Shown one piece after another: positions 11,763-23,250 of a stretch of 64,000 bases of DNA (position 1 is its first letter; every line of letters starts with the position of its first letter). The notes below the pieces were generated by a model that saw only the letters and a list, made by a program, of their open reading frames with translations, made no database searches and was not told the DNA's origin. The position numbers and the translations under genes are program-made. Origin of the DNA: Batillaria attramentaria (Eukaryota > Mollusca > Gastropoda > Batillariidae); the NCBI GenBank assembly GCA_018292915.2, contig JACVVK020000016.1, forward strand, positions 723,501-787,500, given 5' to 3'.

Positions 11763-13450
11763 GCTTGTGTATGCATAAATGCAGCCTGAGTGAATCAGTT
11801 TGAACGCATACGTGTGTATTAAATTTTTTGCCCCGATTCTCCCTTTTAAATGATACGAAAGAAATTAATTATCTCACACTGGCTGTCTGGACGTGCAAAG
11901 AAGTGCTCGGATTGCAAGTGTTCCGATGACAGTGCTCTATATAGCGACATCGGACACAACAAAAACCTTGTGCTGGTACATACTATAATAGGGCGTAAAA
12001 GTTGCGCGTCTCTGCAAGGGACCATTCGGCAGTTGATTCTAACTTCTCAGCCTCTGCCATTTTCGCTGAATCAGTCCCTTACGTTTCTAAATTTTAAGCG
12101 CTTATCAAATCAGTCCATGGCCGCGCTTTTCCCACATTTCCCACATAATTGTACAGTTTACATCGACAGAAATTAGAACATTCTTTCAATATCATGTTTG
12201 CTGTATATGTATACACAGACTCATAAAAAAAGCTGATTCAGTTGTTTCGATCTCCGCAGAAACTGAAGGGACTGTTATCTTTAGTGTGGTCAAACTGAGA
12301 ACTACTGCACGCTCTTAGTGGCGGCCAGACCAAACACTGAAAAAAGACACACACACACACCCTTCACCCCCCCTTCTCCCCCCCCCCCCCCCAATATTCC
12401 AACCCCCAAACAAAAAAGAAAGAAACACACACACCCTTTTAAAAGTATGCCAAGACTATGTACACTTCAACGCAAGCAAAACGGTATCAGCAACACCTAT
12501 CAAGTATTTTTCTCGGTTGTTTGGTTTGGTTTGGTTTGGTCTGGTGTTTTATTACGGGTTGCCAATACATCGGTCAGCCATAGCCCTCTGCCTTCCAGCC
12601 GTACAAAACTAGACACGATGACCGCCGGTAGGTCCCTTGCAGCCCGTCCCCAGCGGTGTCCCGACCGTGTCCCCTGTGAGTGGAGACAGCGCCTTGGAGA
12701 GAACCGGAGCAGCGCAGCAGGTAACACCCATGCCTGATTTACCTGGCCTTTCACTCGGCAGCCAGCCGCCCGTGAGATCTGGTTAGTTTGGCTTCTTGAG
12801 CCGTCTGGTCGTGTAGACTCGAGACAGACACCGAGAGAGGTGGCCAAGGCATTTTTTTTTTTTAAACAAGGGGTCTAGTGCACTACAGCCAGGTTGGGAA
12901 GAAAGGTTTTGTCAATGTGTTCCCATAGTGACAGTTCGGAAATACGCACTGAACTGGTGGGCGATGGCCCTGAGCCGGTCTGTGTATGCATTAGCATATA
13001 CTTATATATAGGTGGGGTGGAAGGACCGGGGGGGGGACGGGGGGGGGGGCGGGCTCAGTTCAGTCTAATGTATACTGAACCCGAACTAGCTCAAAGTCAC
13101 AATGCCGCACCGGCCTGGTAGCTGATGCAAGTACTGACACAAACGGAAATGGCCGGGCTACATAGAAGAGGGTTTTGTTTTGTTTTTGGTTTTTGTTTTT
13201 TGTTCAAATGTTCGCTATTTGGAATGTCAGAATTGCTGACAATTCTAGGGCTCAGAACTTGAACTCTGGCGTATACACTTTGACAATAAACCACTGACGG
13301 ACCCGAGATCACGGTCAGTACTTCATCCATAGCAGGTACCGGGCCGGGGACGGCCGGAAAGTGAACCAGTGACTTTATTAAGTTTGAATATTTTGGGTCA
13401 GATACAAACAGACTGATTGATTTTGCCGAAGACATACACGGACATAACTC
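11760..13450. other. Intergenic, low-complexity patches, no gene
   Basis: Contains short CA runs and poly-C near 12.35-12.43 kb, a (GGTTT)n run near 12.52 kb and poly-G tracts near 13.03 kb. Open frames here owe their length to these tracts (proline- and histidine-rich) and match no family I recognise. Confidence 0.6.
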
Positions 13451-15480
13451 TCTGAGGCCAACTGAACTAAATCATGTGTTCTCTGGAGCACGGCACGGGT
13501 CACCGAGGGACTGCACGCAGGCTACCTCAGGTTTGAGGCAGATTTTTCGGGCTGAACCACTGATGAATTGTAAACGTGCACCTACAAAAACTTGGGGGTG
13601 AAGCGAGGGTCGATTTTTCGGGTTGATGCAGTGGCGAGCTGCTGTTATCTCCCCTTCCGCTACGGCGACTGCCAGAGAGAGAGAGAGCGAGAGCGCGTGC
13701 CCGTGTATCTAGCCCGCAATGTTATGGGGGAGGTGGGACGGCTCCCACAGTGCTGTGAAGTTTCCACACAAGCGACCGACACACCTGCCCGACGGAGCAT
13801 CTACGGTCTTGTGGCGGTAATAGGGCAATTTACCTGGTTACGGGCCGGATGGGGGAGCTAGGGCCGTGTCGCGCCGACTGCCTTCGCGAGCGACAAGACA
13901 AGCGATGCTGCTGAGAAGGCGAGTCAAGTGGAGGTGTTGAGCGAGTGTTTTGAAGAGCGACACAACACGCGCCGAGAACAAGGGCCAGCATGTAGCAGAC
14001 GACTCGCTGTGTGTAGCAGACGACTCGATCGTTCGCTGTGTGCTCTCTTCGCTCCTCTCGCTCTCTCATAGCAGCCGACAGTTTTGTGCTGGGTTTATCG
14101 GCAGAGCCGGCTGGCAGATGAAAGATCCTCGACACGGAGTGTGGTGTTCTAGTGCGTGTACGTCTTCTGACATTGGCCGTTTCGTGTTGTAATCGACTGG
14201 AAGGAGAAAAGTCACTGCAGCCATCAGATGGTAAGTCCGAACTTCGAACTTTGTCTCAGTGTTTGCGAAGCCCAGACAGACAGTATCGCCGTTCTCGCCG
14301 TCCGCATCACTTTACTGACTGATGAAAACTCGTTGTGTCAGTGTGCATGTCTGACATTTCTGTTGTGTTCGAACCGGCGTTTCGTCGTCACTGGGTCGGT
14401 GAAGCCGCATCAGTGGAACCTGCCACAGGGCCTATCATACTTACGGTCAAACCGCCAGGCCGCCATAACTTGAGTCCGTCACTCAGTGAAGGCCGGTGCC
14501 ACTGAAAACTTGACCGTGACAAACTGAACCGGCTGAGGAACGCAGTTCCTGCAGACTACTCAGTTTTGGCATTACTGACCACCGACTGCACAGCTGCGAT
14601 ACTGAGTGACGAAAAATCAATCCGACGAAGGCGGCGGCGACACAACAAAGGCCGACCCGAGTGAGACTGACTCCCCATTCAGTCAGTGACCACTGGTTCT
14701 CGACGGTCAGTCCGGTCGCACTGAGTGAACGGTTTTGTCATGTTCTACTATCGGAATGCATGTTGCCTGAGGCCGGACTGAGCACTTCTAAGGCTCAGTG
14801 ACAAGGTTCGGTGCCTTGTCTTCCCTTCAGAATTGTAAGGGGAAGCTAAACTATGCCGGTCCACATTGAGATCTGCCGTATACCGTTATTGATGTTTTAA
14901 CGGTTGTCCGTTGTGATGATGATAAAAACCTACTGCCATTCCCGTTCATCAGTGTTGTTCAGCTGCGGTCCAGGTAATGTAGATACCTTCAGCTGCCGGT
15001 CGAGCCGTGTAATTTGTTTCGTTCTTTCTTTATTTTATGACCTATGATCGACGTGAACGGCCGTGATCAGTTTTCTCCAGACAGTCTGGCATCTGGGATG
15101 CTACTAGTTACAACACAGTTACAGGCATCCCAGTGTGCGTAACAGACGACCTGCATCCTTGTCAGTGACGGTCATAGTGACTTGAATTGTCCAGCAGTTG
15201 TTATCACTGAAACCTTTCTTGTAGCTGTACTTTCCCTGGCGCGAGTAGTTGCCAATCGCAAACTTGGAAGACTGACGAAGTTTTCTGACAGATGTAGTCC
15301 TGACGAAAGCATGGCTTTACATGCACGCCGTCAGTCGCCGCGGCTCGGTGAACTTGATGAAGACGACAGGGACTATTTGAGTGAGCTGTCTGTCCACGTT
15401 TCGTGTATGTTTTCAGCCACTGGGTAATCTCAGAGCGTCACTGTGGCCGCTGGTTAGGAATGGCAGTCCACTGACCTGTT
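13451..15480. promoter_or_regulatory. CpG- and CAGTGA-rich segment with a candidate non-coding first exon
   Basis: Relative to its surroundings this 2-kb stretch is rich in CpG and in short CAGTGA/TCAGTGAC/ACTGA motifs, densest at 14.48-14.80 kb. A strong splice donor (CAGATG followed by GTAAGTCC, exon end 14230) follows a GC-rich leader with pyrimidine tracts (CTCTCTCGCTCTCTC near 14.06 kb). This could be the distal promoter and 5' UTR exon of the GPCR at 33 kb, whose first coding exon begins at a clear acceptor, or of an unrelated non-coding transcript. No coding potential was recognised. The link is inference. Confidence 0.25.
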
Positions 15481-16510
15481 GTGACCAGCACCGAATATGT
15501 CGGCCTTGCTTTGCGGCCAGTGTAGTTAATCAGTATAGAGTTTCTGTAAAATGGTGAATTGCGATCTGTACTGATATGCAGTGACCCGGTGAATTAGGTG
15601 TGGAAAACTGATCACGTGTGGACAGCGAAGACTAGACTGGTGAATTATATTTTTGCTCGGTGATTTGAGAAACTTGACGTTCAGAGCTGTTTTCTTTTAT
15701 TTTACCTGTTCGTTTTTCCACTCTCACTCGGCTTTTTTAAAGTTTGTTCATATTTTTCTGGCGTCAGTGCCAGTATCGCTTTCTCTCTGTCCTTATGTGC
15801 ATGAAAAAAAAAAACCTACTTAATGTTTGAAATGAAGATATTCTTTTGAACCGTAGTTCATGAAAATACAACGTCGATGATTGTGAAACGGAAACGGTAA
15901 TGACTGCGAAGTGGTTACAAGTTAAGCAAATAAAAGCGACACAAAAGGGACAGAAACCACTTAACTTTGACAAAGGACGGCACAGGTCGACGTTTCGGCT
16001 TACGCCTTCTTCAGGACATAAACAAATGGGACATAACTTCAACAAACAAGCAAAAGGTAACTCTGCGGACTAGACTGTCGATGATTGTGTTTTCACAAAT
16101 CGCTGCTCGAATATAATGGATGCAGTATTTGTGATGGCACAGCACTGAATGAGGCACACTAGAGTAACATTCGTCTTTTTTTTTCTTCTCCTTCTTTCCT
16201 TTGTCCTTTGGTCAAGTTTTTACCGCAACAAAACGAATGATAACAACAGAAGGATAAGACTGTTTATGAGTTTGCAGACGGTGTTTTGTCCTGTAGTGTT
16301 CAGACCCCCGATGTTTGCACCATTCAGCGTTACATTGGCTTAGTGCTTGCAAACTTCCAAATTCCAATTTGCGCTGCATACTTTCGCATGGTTTAGTTAG
16401 GTTTAACCGTGGTTATTCCGTAGTTTCGTCATTTGTTTCAATTGAAATTGTGCCTTTTTCGTTTGGTGTTTTGGGTTCTTTTGTTCTTTCCTTCTTTCAG
16501 TCTTTCTTTT
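15481..16510. other. Intergenic; fragment of a dispersed repeat near 15.96-16.02 kb
   Basis: On the minus strand 16020-15960 reads CCTGAAGAAGGCGTAAGCC followed by GAAACGTCGACC, a motif I associate with dispersed retroelement-type repeats in invertebrate genomes. No full element is visible. The rest shows nothing recognisable. Confidence 0.3.
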
Positions 16511-16511
16511 A

Positions 16512-16648
16512 GTTTATCCCGGCGTGGGCCAAATATTAATAAAAAATTTTGCGCTGGTGGCCTTTATCTCCTTGCTCCGTCCTTGATATCACCCATACGT
16601 GGTGGAAAAGAACGTTTAACTCCCAAACACCCACCCACCCACCCACCC
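16512..16648 (+). mobile_element. tRNA-derived SINE (family 1), 5'-truncated
   Basis: Starts at the degraded box B remnant TATCCCGGCGTGGGCC and ends with the family tail (GATATCACCCATACGTGG, GGAAAAGAACG, then CCCAAACACCCACC) and an extended (CCCA)n run. Confidence 0.75.
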
Positions 16649-17750
16649 TTTCTTTTATTTTTTTTTCTTAGTCTGATTTCTTTATTGGAGACTTTGAATA
16701 GGATTTTGCCTGCTATGGAAACTTTGTTATATGTAGCACAGAATTTCCATTTGGACAGTTTTCAGAGGGTCTGCATGGGTTTGAAAAATCTGCCCACAGT
16801 GAGTGAACATCCTTACGATATTAGCAGTGGTTAGATGTGTAGTGATTTGCATATCACCGGTTGCAAGCTGTCAAATTCTGATATTAATTTTGAACCAAAA
16901 ACATTTACAAGGCAATAATTGTGAATAGTTTCGAGATTTCGTCGCCACCACAATAAAGTATAACAGACTTTAAAAAAAAAAACCTATAAAATATATATAT
17001 GAAATACCTGTAGCATCGCAAACTGTAAAATTTCTGTAGTTGCAAAATTTACTTCATTATATATATCGTTTTGCCTGTGGTTTGAACAGGCGGTACACGT
17101 TGTCAACAAGAATGACTAATTTGCAAGGCTGGGGGGAAGGGAGTTGCATCTGGTGAGATGCTTAGCGTATGAACCCTGGTGAGAAAGAAACGCCTCTGAT
17201 GACAGTTAGCCCCAGGCTTCGATCAGCTACTTTATCATGATGGCTATCAGCAGCATGCATATGCTTTGCATTTGTGCGTGTTTAATCAGTTGCGGAGACG
17301 CAGTGGATAACATTCATGAAAACGAATCAGTCAAGCATCACAGTCACAACACAACCGGCTAAGTGGTTGCTGGGATGTTCTGCAGCGATGTCTTCGTTAG
17401 CGTGGGATTACCGTCTTTAAGTAATTCACCATTGTTCAAGTTTCCCCTAGCCATGAACCGTCTGAAATTTACAAATACGATGCTGCAGATTATGTAATAC
17501 GTTCTGAACACTGTAATTGAAATTATGAACATTTACGTACTTTCGTCAGTTGACTTGTGCTAAAACGTGTCATTCAGTTTTTTTTTTTTTAATGTTGTTG
17601 TTAATGTTGTTGTTGTTTGTGTTTCCTTATGCAGGTACAGTTTTTTTTTAGTTGTCTGATTTCTTGGCTTGCCTGTCGTGCCATGGTCTGCCATGTCACA
17701 CGTTCATTTGTTGGGACACGTATGTGTCACCAATCATTGCTGATACATAT
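16649..17750. other. Intergenic, AT-rich, no gene
   Basis: Poly-T, poly-A and TA runs near 16.98 and 17.58 kb; no supported feature. Confidence 0.5.
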
Positions 17751-18160
17751 GTGCCTGAACTGTGAAATCGCCTGACTCATGATATAGGTAGTGACTTTGC
17801 ATAAAATGTGAGATGATCAGAACAGCTGGCTATTTCCTGAAATAGGCAGCTAGTTGTAGTCAGGACACTGACCGGAGTTCACACACTTGCTTTGAGCTCA
17901 GACCATGTAAAAAAAAAAATGTGAAAAAAAAGGTACAGATTTGAGGCTCTGTGGACCAGATACTGAGGTGGGTGGTGGTGAAGTCAGATTTATTTTTGAG
18001 TTTGCCCAATTGGTGAACTAGACAATTTTGTTTTAATCGTGAAATAAGTAGCCTATTTCATGAATTAAGGTTGCCTATGTACTTGCTGCCTAGTCCACAC
18101 GATAGGCAAAGTCACTGCCTGTTTCATGAATTAGGCAATGTGACAGTTTCGGCACGACAC
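17751..18160. mobile_element. Foldback element with about 50-bp imperfect inverted ends
   Basis: The left arm (about 17752-17805, containing GGTAGTGACTTTGCATA) is the imperfect reverse complement of the right arm (about 18099-18158, containing TAGGCAAAGTCACTGCC). The match continues outward through the TCATGA and GAACTGTGA blocks. The interior holds further GCCTATTTCATGAATTA-like motifs. There is no coding content; it is probably an old non-autonomous DNA transposon. Confidence 0.55.
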
Positions 18161-18921
18161 ATATATATACTACCACTTGCTAGCGAGATGACCAGGTCCA
18201 GACGAAAGTTTACTCTTCTGCTGTTGACTTCCCCTCCAGTCTGATAAGTGACCGCTTCTCGAATGGCGACGGTGTTTAAACAGCGGAACTCACAGCAATA
18301 ACCAACACACTCTTGCCTGCCTAACGAGGCGGTGACTGAAGGGGTTAAGTAGGAAAATTGGAGAGTTCGGGAGGTGGTGTGGAATTGCTTTGTTATGTGG
18401 TTTAAGACATTCCTGGCACTCGATCAACTCTCGTCTGTTGAACGAAACGTGCAGTGCGCGTCCTATGCCCACCACCACTCAGCCGAGGTATGCACAGTGT
18501 CAGGGCAAAGTAGGCAGTGACAGTGATAGCGTCCCCCAAGATTACGACCCACTAGCCCGCCTGCGTGGTTTCTTTTCCTGCTGGACATCTGCCCATGGCC
18601 CCATAGACGGTATACGTACAACCAGCGGAGATACGCACTGACGCTATCCATGTTGTTCGAGGTGGGCAACAAATCGTACTTTGAACGCATGTGTTCAGAG
18701 TCAGACACAAATTCAGGGGCTGCTTACAATTCTTCTTTATTAGTAGGAGTGGTGGTAGTAATAATAGTAGTAGTAGTAGTATTTCATCAGTCGCCAGTGA
18801 TCAAGGTCAGTGTCCAGTGTAGTGAGTGACTGCTTGCCAGCATGGGGACTTACCTTTCCACATCCTCGACTCTCTCCATCCATTCACTAGCAACACTTCA
18901 CGGCTCACTGCCATGCACCAG

Positions 18922-18923
<2 letters not shown>
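18161..18923. other. Intergenic, (TAG)n run, no gene
   Basis: A short (TAG/TAA)n trinucleotide run lies at about 18.75-18.78 kb; no gene recognised. Confidence 0.5.

Positions 18924-18998
<75 letters not shown>
18924..18998. repeat. (AC)n microsatellite
   Basis: About 37 uninterrupted AC units. Confidence 0.98.
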
Positions 18999-18999
<1 letters not shown>

Positions 19000-19288
19000 C
19001 ACCGTGAGCTAGGCTTGCAGTTTCCACGTGTAGGTTGTAAAATGTTTCTGTTTTGCTTGAGCTGTCTTTTATACTATTCACACACCGATTACTTACTTTT
19101 CTCATCACTTCTGAAAAAAAAACAAAAAAAAACAGAGAGTGTGATAGCGCAGATGTGCTGCTCGACTCAGTGCCTTTTCAGTGGCCAACATGTATGAGCA
19201 CTCTGTGTGTGCGTGTGTGAAGTGTGTTGTATCATGAGCTTTTATAGGAGTAATTCATTAAAATATTCTCATTATCGTACCTTCACAC

Positions 19289-19440
19289 AAAGGTGGATGG
19301 GTGTTTGAGGGTCAGTTTGACGCCATTTTCCATCACGTATGGGTGATATCAAAGACGGGGCAAGGGTAACAGACCAGCACAAAATTTGGCCCCCACTCGG
19401 GAATCGAACTCTCGACCCGAGCGTTGAAAGTTCAACGAAC
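19289..19440 (-). mobile_element. tRNA-derived SINE (family 1), minus strand, 5'-truncated
   Basis: The reverse complement reads from CTTTCAACGCTCGGGTCG through box B (GAGAGTTCGATTCCCG), GGGGGCCAAATTTTGTGC and GATATCACCCATACGTGATG to the GTTTAACG-type tail. Box A is missing. Confidence 0.75.
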
Positions 19441-20279
19441 AACCTTCATGTTCGCGTCGGCTGTTGAGCCTTGGGCAGAGAAATACGACTCCAAGAGTTA
19501 CACTGGAAAATATTGCACAACAATTACCCAACAAATATTATGTTATGTAAAATGAAGGTAAAGGACAGCAACAGATGTTCGTACTGCACAGAGACAGATT
19601 TTAGAGAACATTTTTTTCTATGAATGTTCAGCTTCTAAAAAAACAGTGGGACTGTGTGTAAGTTAAATTTGACAGATATTTTGTTAGGGGTGAAAAAGAT
19701 GGAAAATGTGTCCAAAGAGCATATCAAAATACTGAATCATTTAATACTGATTGGGAAAATGTGTATAAGCATATGGAAGAAAACCGAATCTAGAACACCG
19801 ATCAGACACCTGTACGATTTTGAAAAACACATAAGATTTGGTGTTGTGATATGAAAAAAAAAAAGCCTTGGGCAGAGGTTAGGTTGGAAAAGAAACCCTG
19901 CCATCCCGGGCTTTTGTGTGGACATGATCTCTCCAAATGGTGTAATCAGTTGTGAGAGAGCAGATAAGAAAAGATCCGTGGGCACTTCTTCGGCCGGGTT
20001 TAACTGAATCTCAGTTGATAGATACGTCGGTGATTGCTAACCGAGATTGCGGGCAGATGATAGCAATTTACAGCGTCCCTTTTGATGTGCGCCGGTTGCT
20101 TGTTAAAACGTAAGACGTGTGTTTGACAGTGACAAAAGATAAAAAAAGTTTCACGGTAAGATGTTTGGTGTTCTGGAAATAATACAGCTTTACATCAGAG
20201 GCGGTTGAGTCTTTACGTCAAGTGTTCGCGTTAAAGTTCGTTTATCCGTCATTTCGAGTGGAATAACACACACACCGTG

Positions 20280-20280
<1 letters not shown>
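19441..20280. other. Intergenic, no gene
   Basis: Nothing recognised beyond short A-runs. Confidence 0.5.
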
Positions 20281-20354
<74 letters not shown>

Positions 20355-20370
20355 GCACGCACACCGCACA

Positions 20371-20453
<83 letters not shown>
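20281..20453. repeat. (AC)n / (GCAC)n compound microsatellite
   Basis: Two long AC blocks are separated by a block of CGCA/CGCACACCGCA units (20353-20391), giving long spurious open frames of alternating His/Thr or Cys/Val. Confidence 0.98.
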
Positions 20454-20455
<2 letters not shown>

Positions 20456-21780
20456 TGTATCAGGGTCACTGACTAGCAGACTCTGTTCTACGTCTTGCAA
20501 ACTGTGGGAAGTTGGGGACAGTATGCGTAGCATTAGTCCCTTTATCTGACTCAGGAAGGACCCTTTAGTCTATAGAGTTTATTGTATACGAACTAGCATA
20601 GTATTAGAACAGTTCTCGTACTTATGTAGCAGCGCCATGGGAATCCTGAGGAGAAGATGACCTGCATGGGCTCAGTTGAAGATCATCTAATGTTATCACT
20701 AATGAGGTTTGAATACATTAAGATTAATGGCAGTAGAAAGGAACAGCTGCTTCATGCTTGTGCATAATTATTTTACTCCACGCCCCAGCGGCATAACAAA
20801 TGAAGATCACGGTTCTTAAAGATGTACGCGAAAGCGTTTACTTTAACAAGATGCCTCGAAACAGAGACGTCTAAACTAAATAATGAGAAACATCCTGCTT
20901 CATGTAAGTGTCATTGTCCACGTTGACTGAGAGACCCTACGTGCTAAGTTGCTACCATTACTAGGGTGGGGTTTTGGGTTTTTTGTTGTTGTTGTTGTTG
21001 TAATTTTGTTGTTCTGTTCTGTTTTGTTTTTTTTGTTGTCGTTTGTTTGTTTGTTTTTTGTGTTGTTGTTTTTTTTTTGTTTTTTTTTTTGGGGGGGGGG
21101 AGGAGATGTCTGTTTTGGAACAGTTGCGCTTGCGACTCCGCCTGTGCGCTCGTAATAGTCTTTCTCAGAGATTATTAGAGCTCCGAATGCAACATACCGA
21201 TGTTTGATGGCGGCGAAGTCGAAGAAACGGCTCATCTGTCCGTAAACGACATTTCCCTTGTCGGCTGCTCGAAGTCAGGTTAGCTACAAGGTCGAGTGTA
21301 AGTCGCCACAATGTCGCCGGTTACTGCGTGCTGGCTTTAATCAGCTAAACGCAAGCCTGCTTGTGTCGTAGTGATATAATGCTTGACAACACCAGAACAG
21401 CTCATAACGATTTGTGAACATTAAAACCCGCTGAAAATTAGGGCCTTTAAACGAGCATTGAGCTGTTATTTTACGGCTGCTGTAGTTTCAGCGTTAGTTT
21501 CAGCAAGCGGGCTAAAATTGCGTTTGTCTGCCGGCCGCCGGGTCAGAAAACAATGCCGGTAATGTCGCCTGACAAAATGAAACGCAACGCGGGGTCTGAT
21601 GACAGCGAGTTAATGTCTGTCAGCGAACGACCGTGTAAATCAGGCGACAGTTAACACCTTCCCCAACACAAACATCCCACATGCGGACCGACAGACACCG
21701 ACTTTGTCACTTCATCCCCGAAACAGTAGCCCGCTCCTAGCAGGTGTTTACCCTGGGGACAATAGCCAATAGCTCAGTGA
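20454..21780. other. Intergenic; poly-T/poly-G tract at 20.97-21.10 kb
   Basis: Holds a G/T-rich low-complexity tract ending in a poly-G run near 21.09 kb, then a CpG-containing stretch (21.2-21.8 kb). No gene recognised. Confidence 0.5.
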
Positions 21781-21796
21781 CGCGCGGGCGCGCGCG

Positions 21797-21798
<2 letters not shown>

Positions 21799-21832
<34 letters not shown>

Positions 21833-21869
21833 ACCTGATGCATTTCAGACATCTTGACAAACCAGACCG

Positions 21870-21905
<36 letters not shown>

Positions 21906-22008
21906 ACCTGATGCATTTCAGACATCTTGACAAACCAGACCGATATTCATCCAGTTTAGTTAGACTCCAACATCCCTTACACACACACACACACACACAC
22001 ACACACCT
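21799..22008. repeat. 73-bp tandem duplication embedded in GT and CA runs
   Basis: The block GAATACCTGATGCATTTCAG followed by ACATCTTGACAAACCAGACC and GAT occurs at 21829-21871 and again at 21902-21944, each preceded by a (GT)n run. A (CA)n run follows at 21980-22006. The two unique blocks appear identical, so the duplication is recent. Confidence 0.9.
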
Positions 22009-22668
22009 GTGTGGTATACAACAGAAAATTAATTGCGTTAGTTCTGTTCTGCGACTCAGTGATTCCATTCCGAGAACACCTGAGAGCACACGTTCCGTTT
22101 CAGTACCTATTTTCCGATGCATTGTAACTGAGGTCATATTCTGAATAGTCAAGTTCGCGAGTAGAGGCCACTTTGTAAATAGTATAGAATATCAGTTTGT
22201 CGATATGCATTTTCCATTCTTACCCACAGCTTATGCGAACTCCAACTACAATTTTTTTCTTAAATCATTGTACAGGATGTGTGGAACCAGACTGAACTGA
22301 TCTTCAACTTTGTTCAAGTTGTTGTTGTTTTGTTGGTTATTTTCGTTGTAGTTCAAGAACTGACCTGTGAGAGCCGTTTACGAGAAGTTGATCGACCTTT
22401 GGTGTATTTACGATGACCTTGAACCTTACCTAAGTGGTATCACCTGCTGGAGAGGTGCTGGGTGTGATTTCAGAGGATTTTGTCTGATTACCGCAAAGAC
22501 AGAGCAGGCGACTACAAAGAGTTTTCAGGCGTGTTAGGTGTCGCTCCGAAGCCCAAGGATTTCATAACCCCATCCCACAGTTATCCGTTCGTTCATAACC
22601 AGGGACTGGGTTACGGCTGCTGCCAATCCCAGGAGGAACTTCTGCAGATTGGGTTACGCCACCCCCCC
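22009..22668. other. Intergenic, no gene
   Basis: No supported feature. Confidence 0.5.
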
Positions 22669-22749
22669 TCTCTCTCTCTCTCTCTGTTCTCAACCCCCCC
22701 CCCCCTTTTCTCTCTCTCTCTCTCTCTCTGTCCTCACCCCCCCCCCCCT

Positions 22750-22784
<35 letters not shown>

Positions 22785-22785
22785 G
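22669..22785. repeat. Compound (CT)n / poly-C / (CT)n repeat
   Basis: Three CT blocks are separated by poly-C runs in the pattern CT-run, C-run, TTTT, CT-run, twice over. Confidence 0.95.
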
Positions 22786-23089
22786 TTTAACGTGAGACCG
22801 TACGTAAAAGGTACTTAGACCTGCCCACAGAGAGAGAGAGATGGAGAGAGCCGGGCTTTCGCAAACGTCAATTTTTTTTTTTAAATTAAAAATAAAGTGT
22901 ATAGGCTATGTTGCCTGTCTTACAGGCTGTCCTTTCTATTCTACCGTGACTTTACATATTAATGTGCATTAAGAACACGTGAGATAACGATGAGATAACA
23001 ATGACTTAATCAGTTACACATAACAAGTTTCTCACAAAAGCCAGCAGTGATAAGGGACAGTCATGTGATATCTAGAGCCGTATTGCGAG

Positions 23090-23250
<161 letters not shown>

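Noticed and set aside
12318..12847. Proline-rich 139- and 115-codon frames on both strands
   Set aside because: Composition follows poly-C, CA and GGTTT tracts; no domain, no splice partners.
15960..16020. Hammerhead ribozyme on the minus strand
   Set aside because: CTGAAGA and GAAAC resemble the core, but the conserved CTGATGA is altered and no stem III with a loop can be drawn.
20249..20549. Long Cys/Val and His/Thr frames over AC microsatellites (also at 18.9, 23.1, 35.3, 48.6 and 61.4 kb)
   Set aside because: Pure dinucleotide repeats are open in several frames by composition; no protein is implied.
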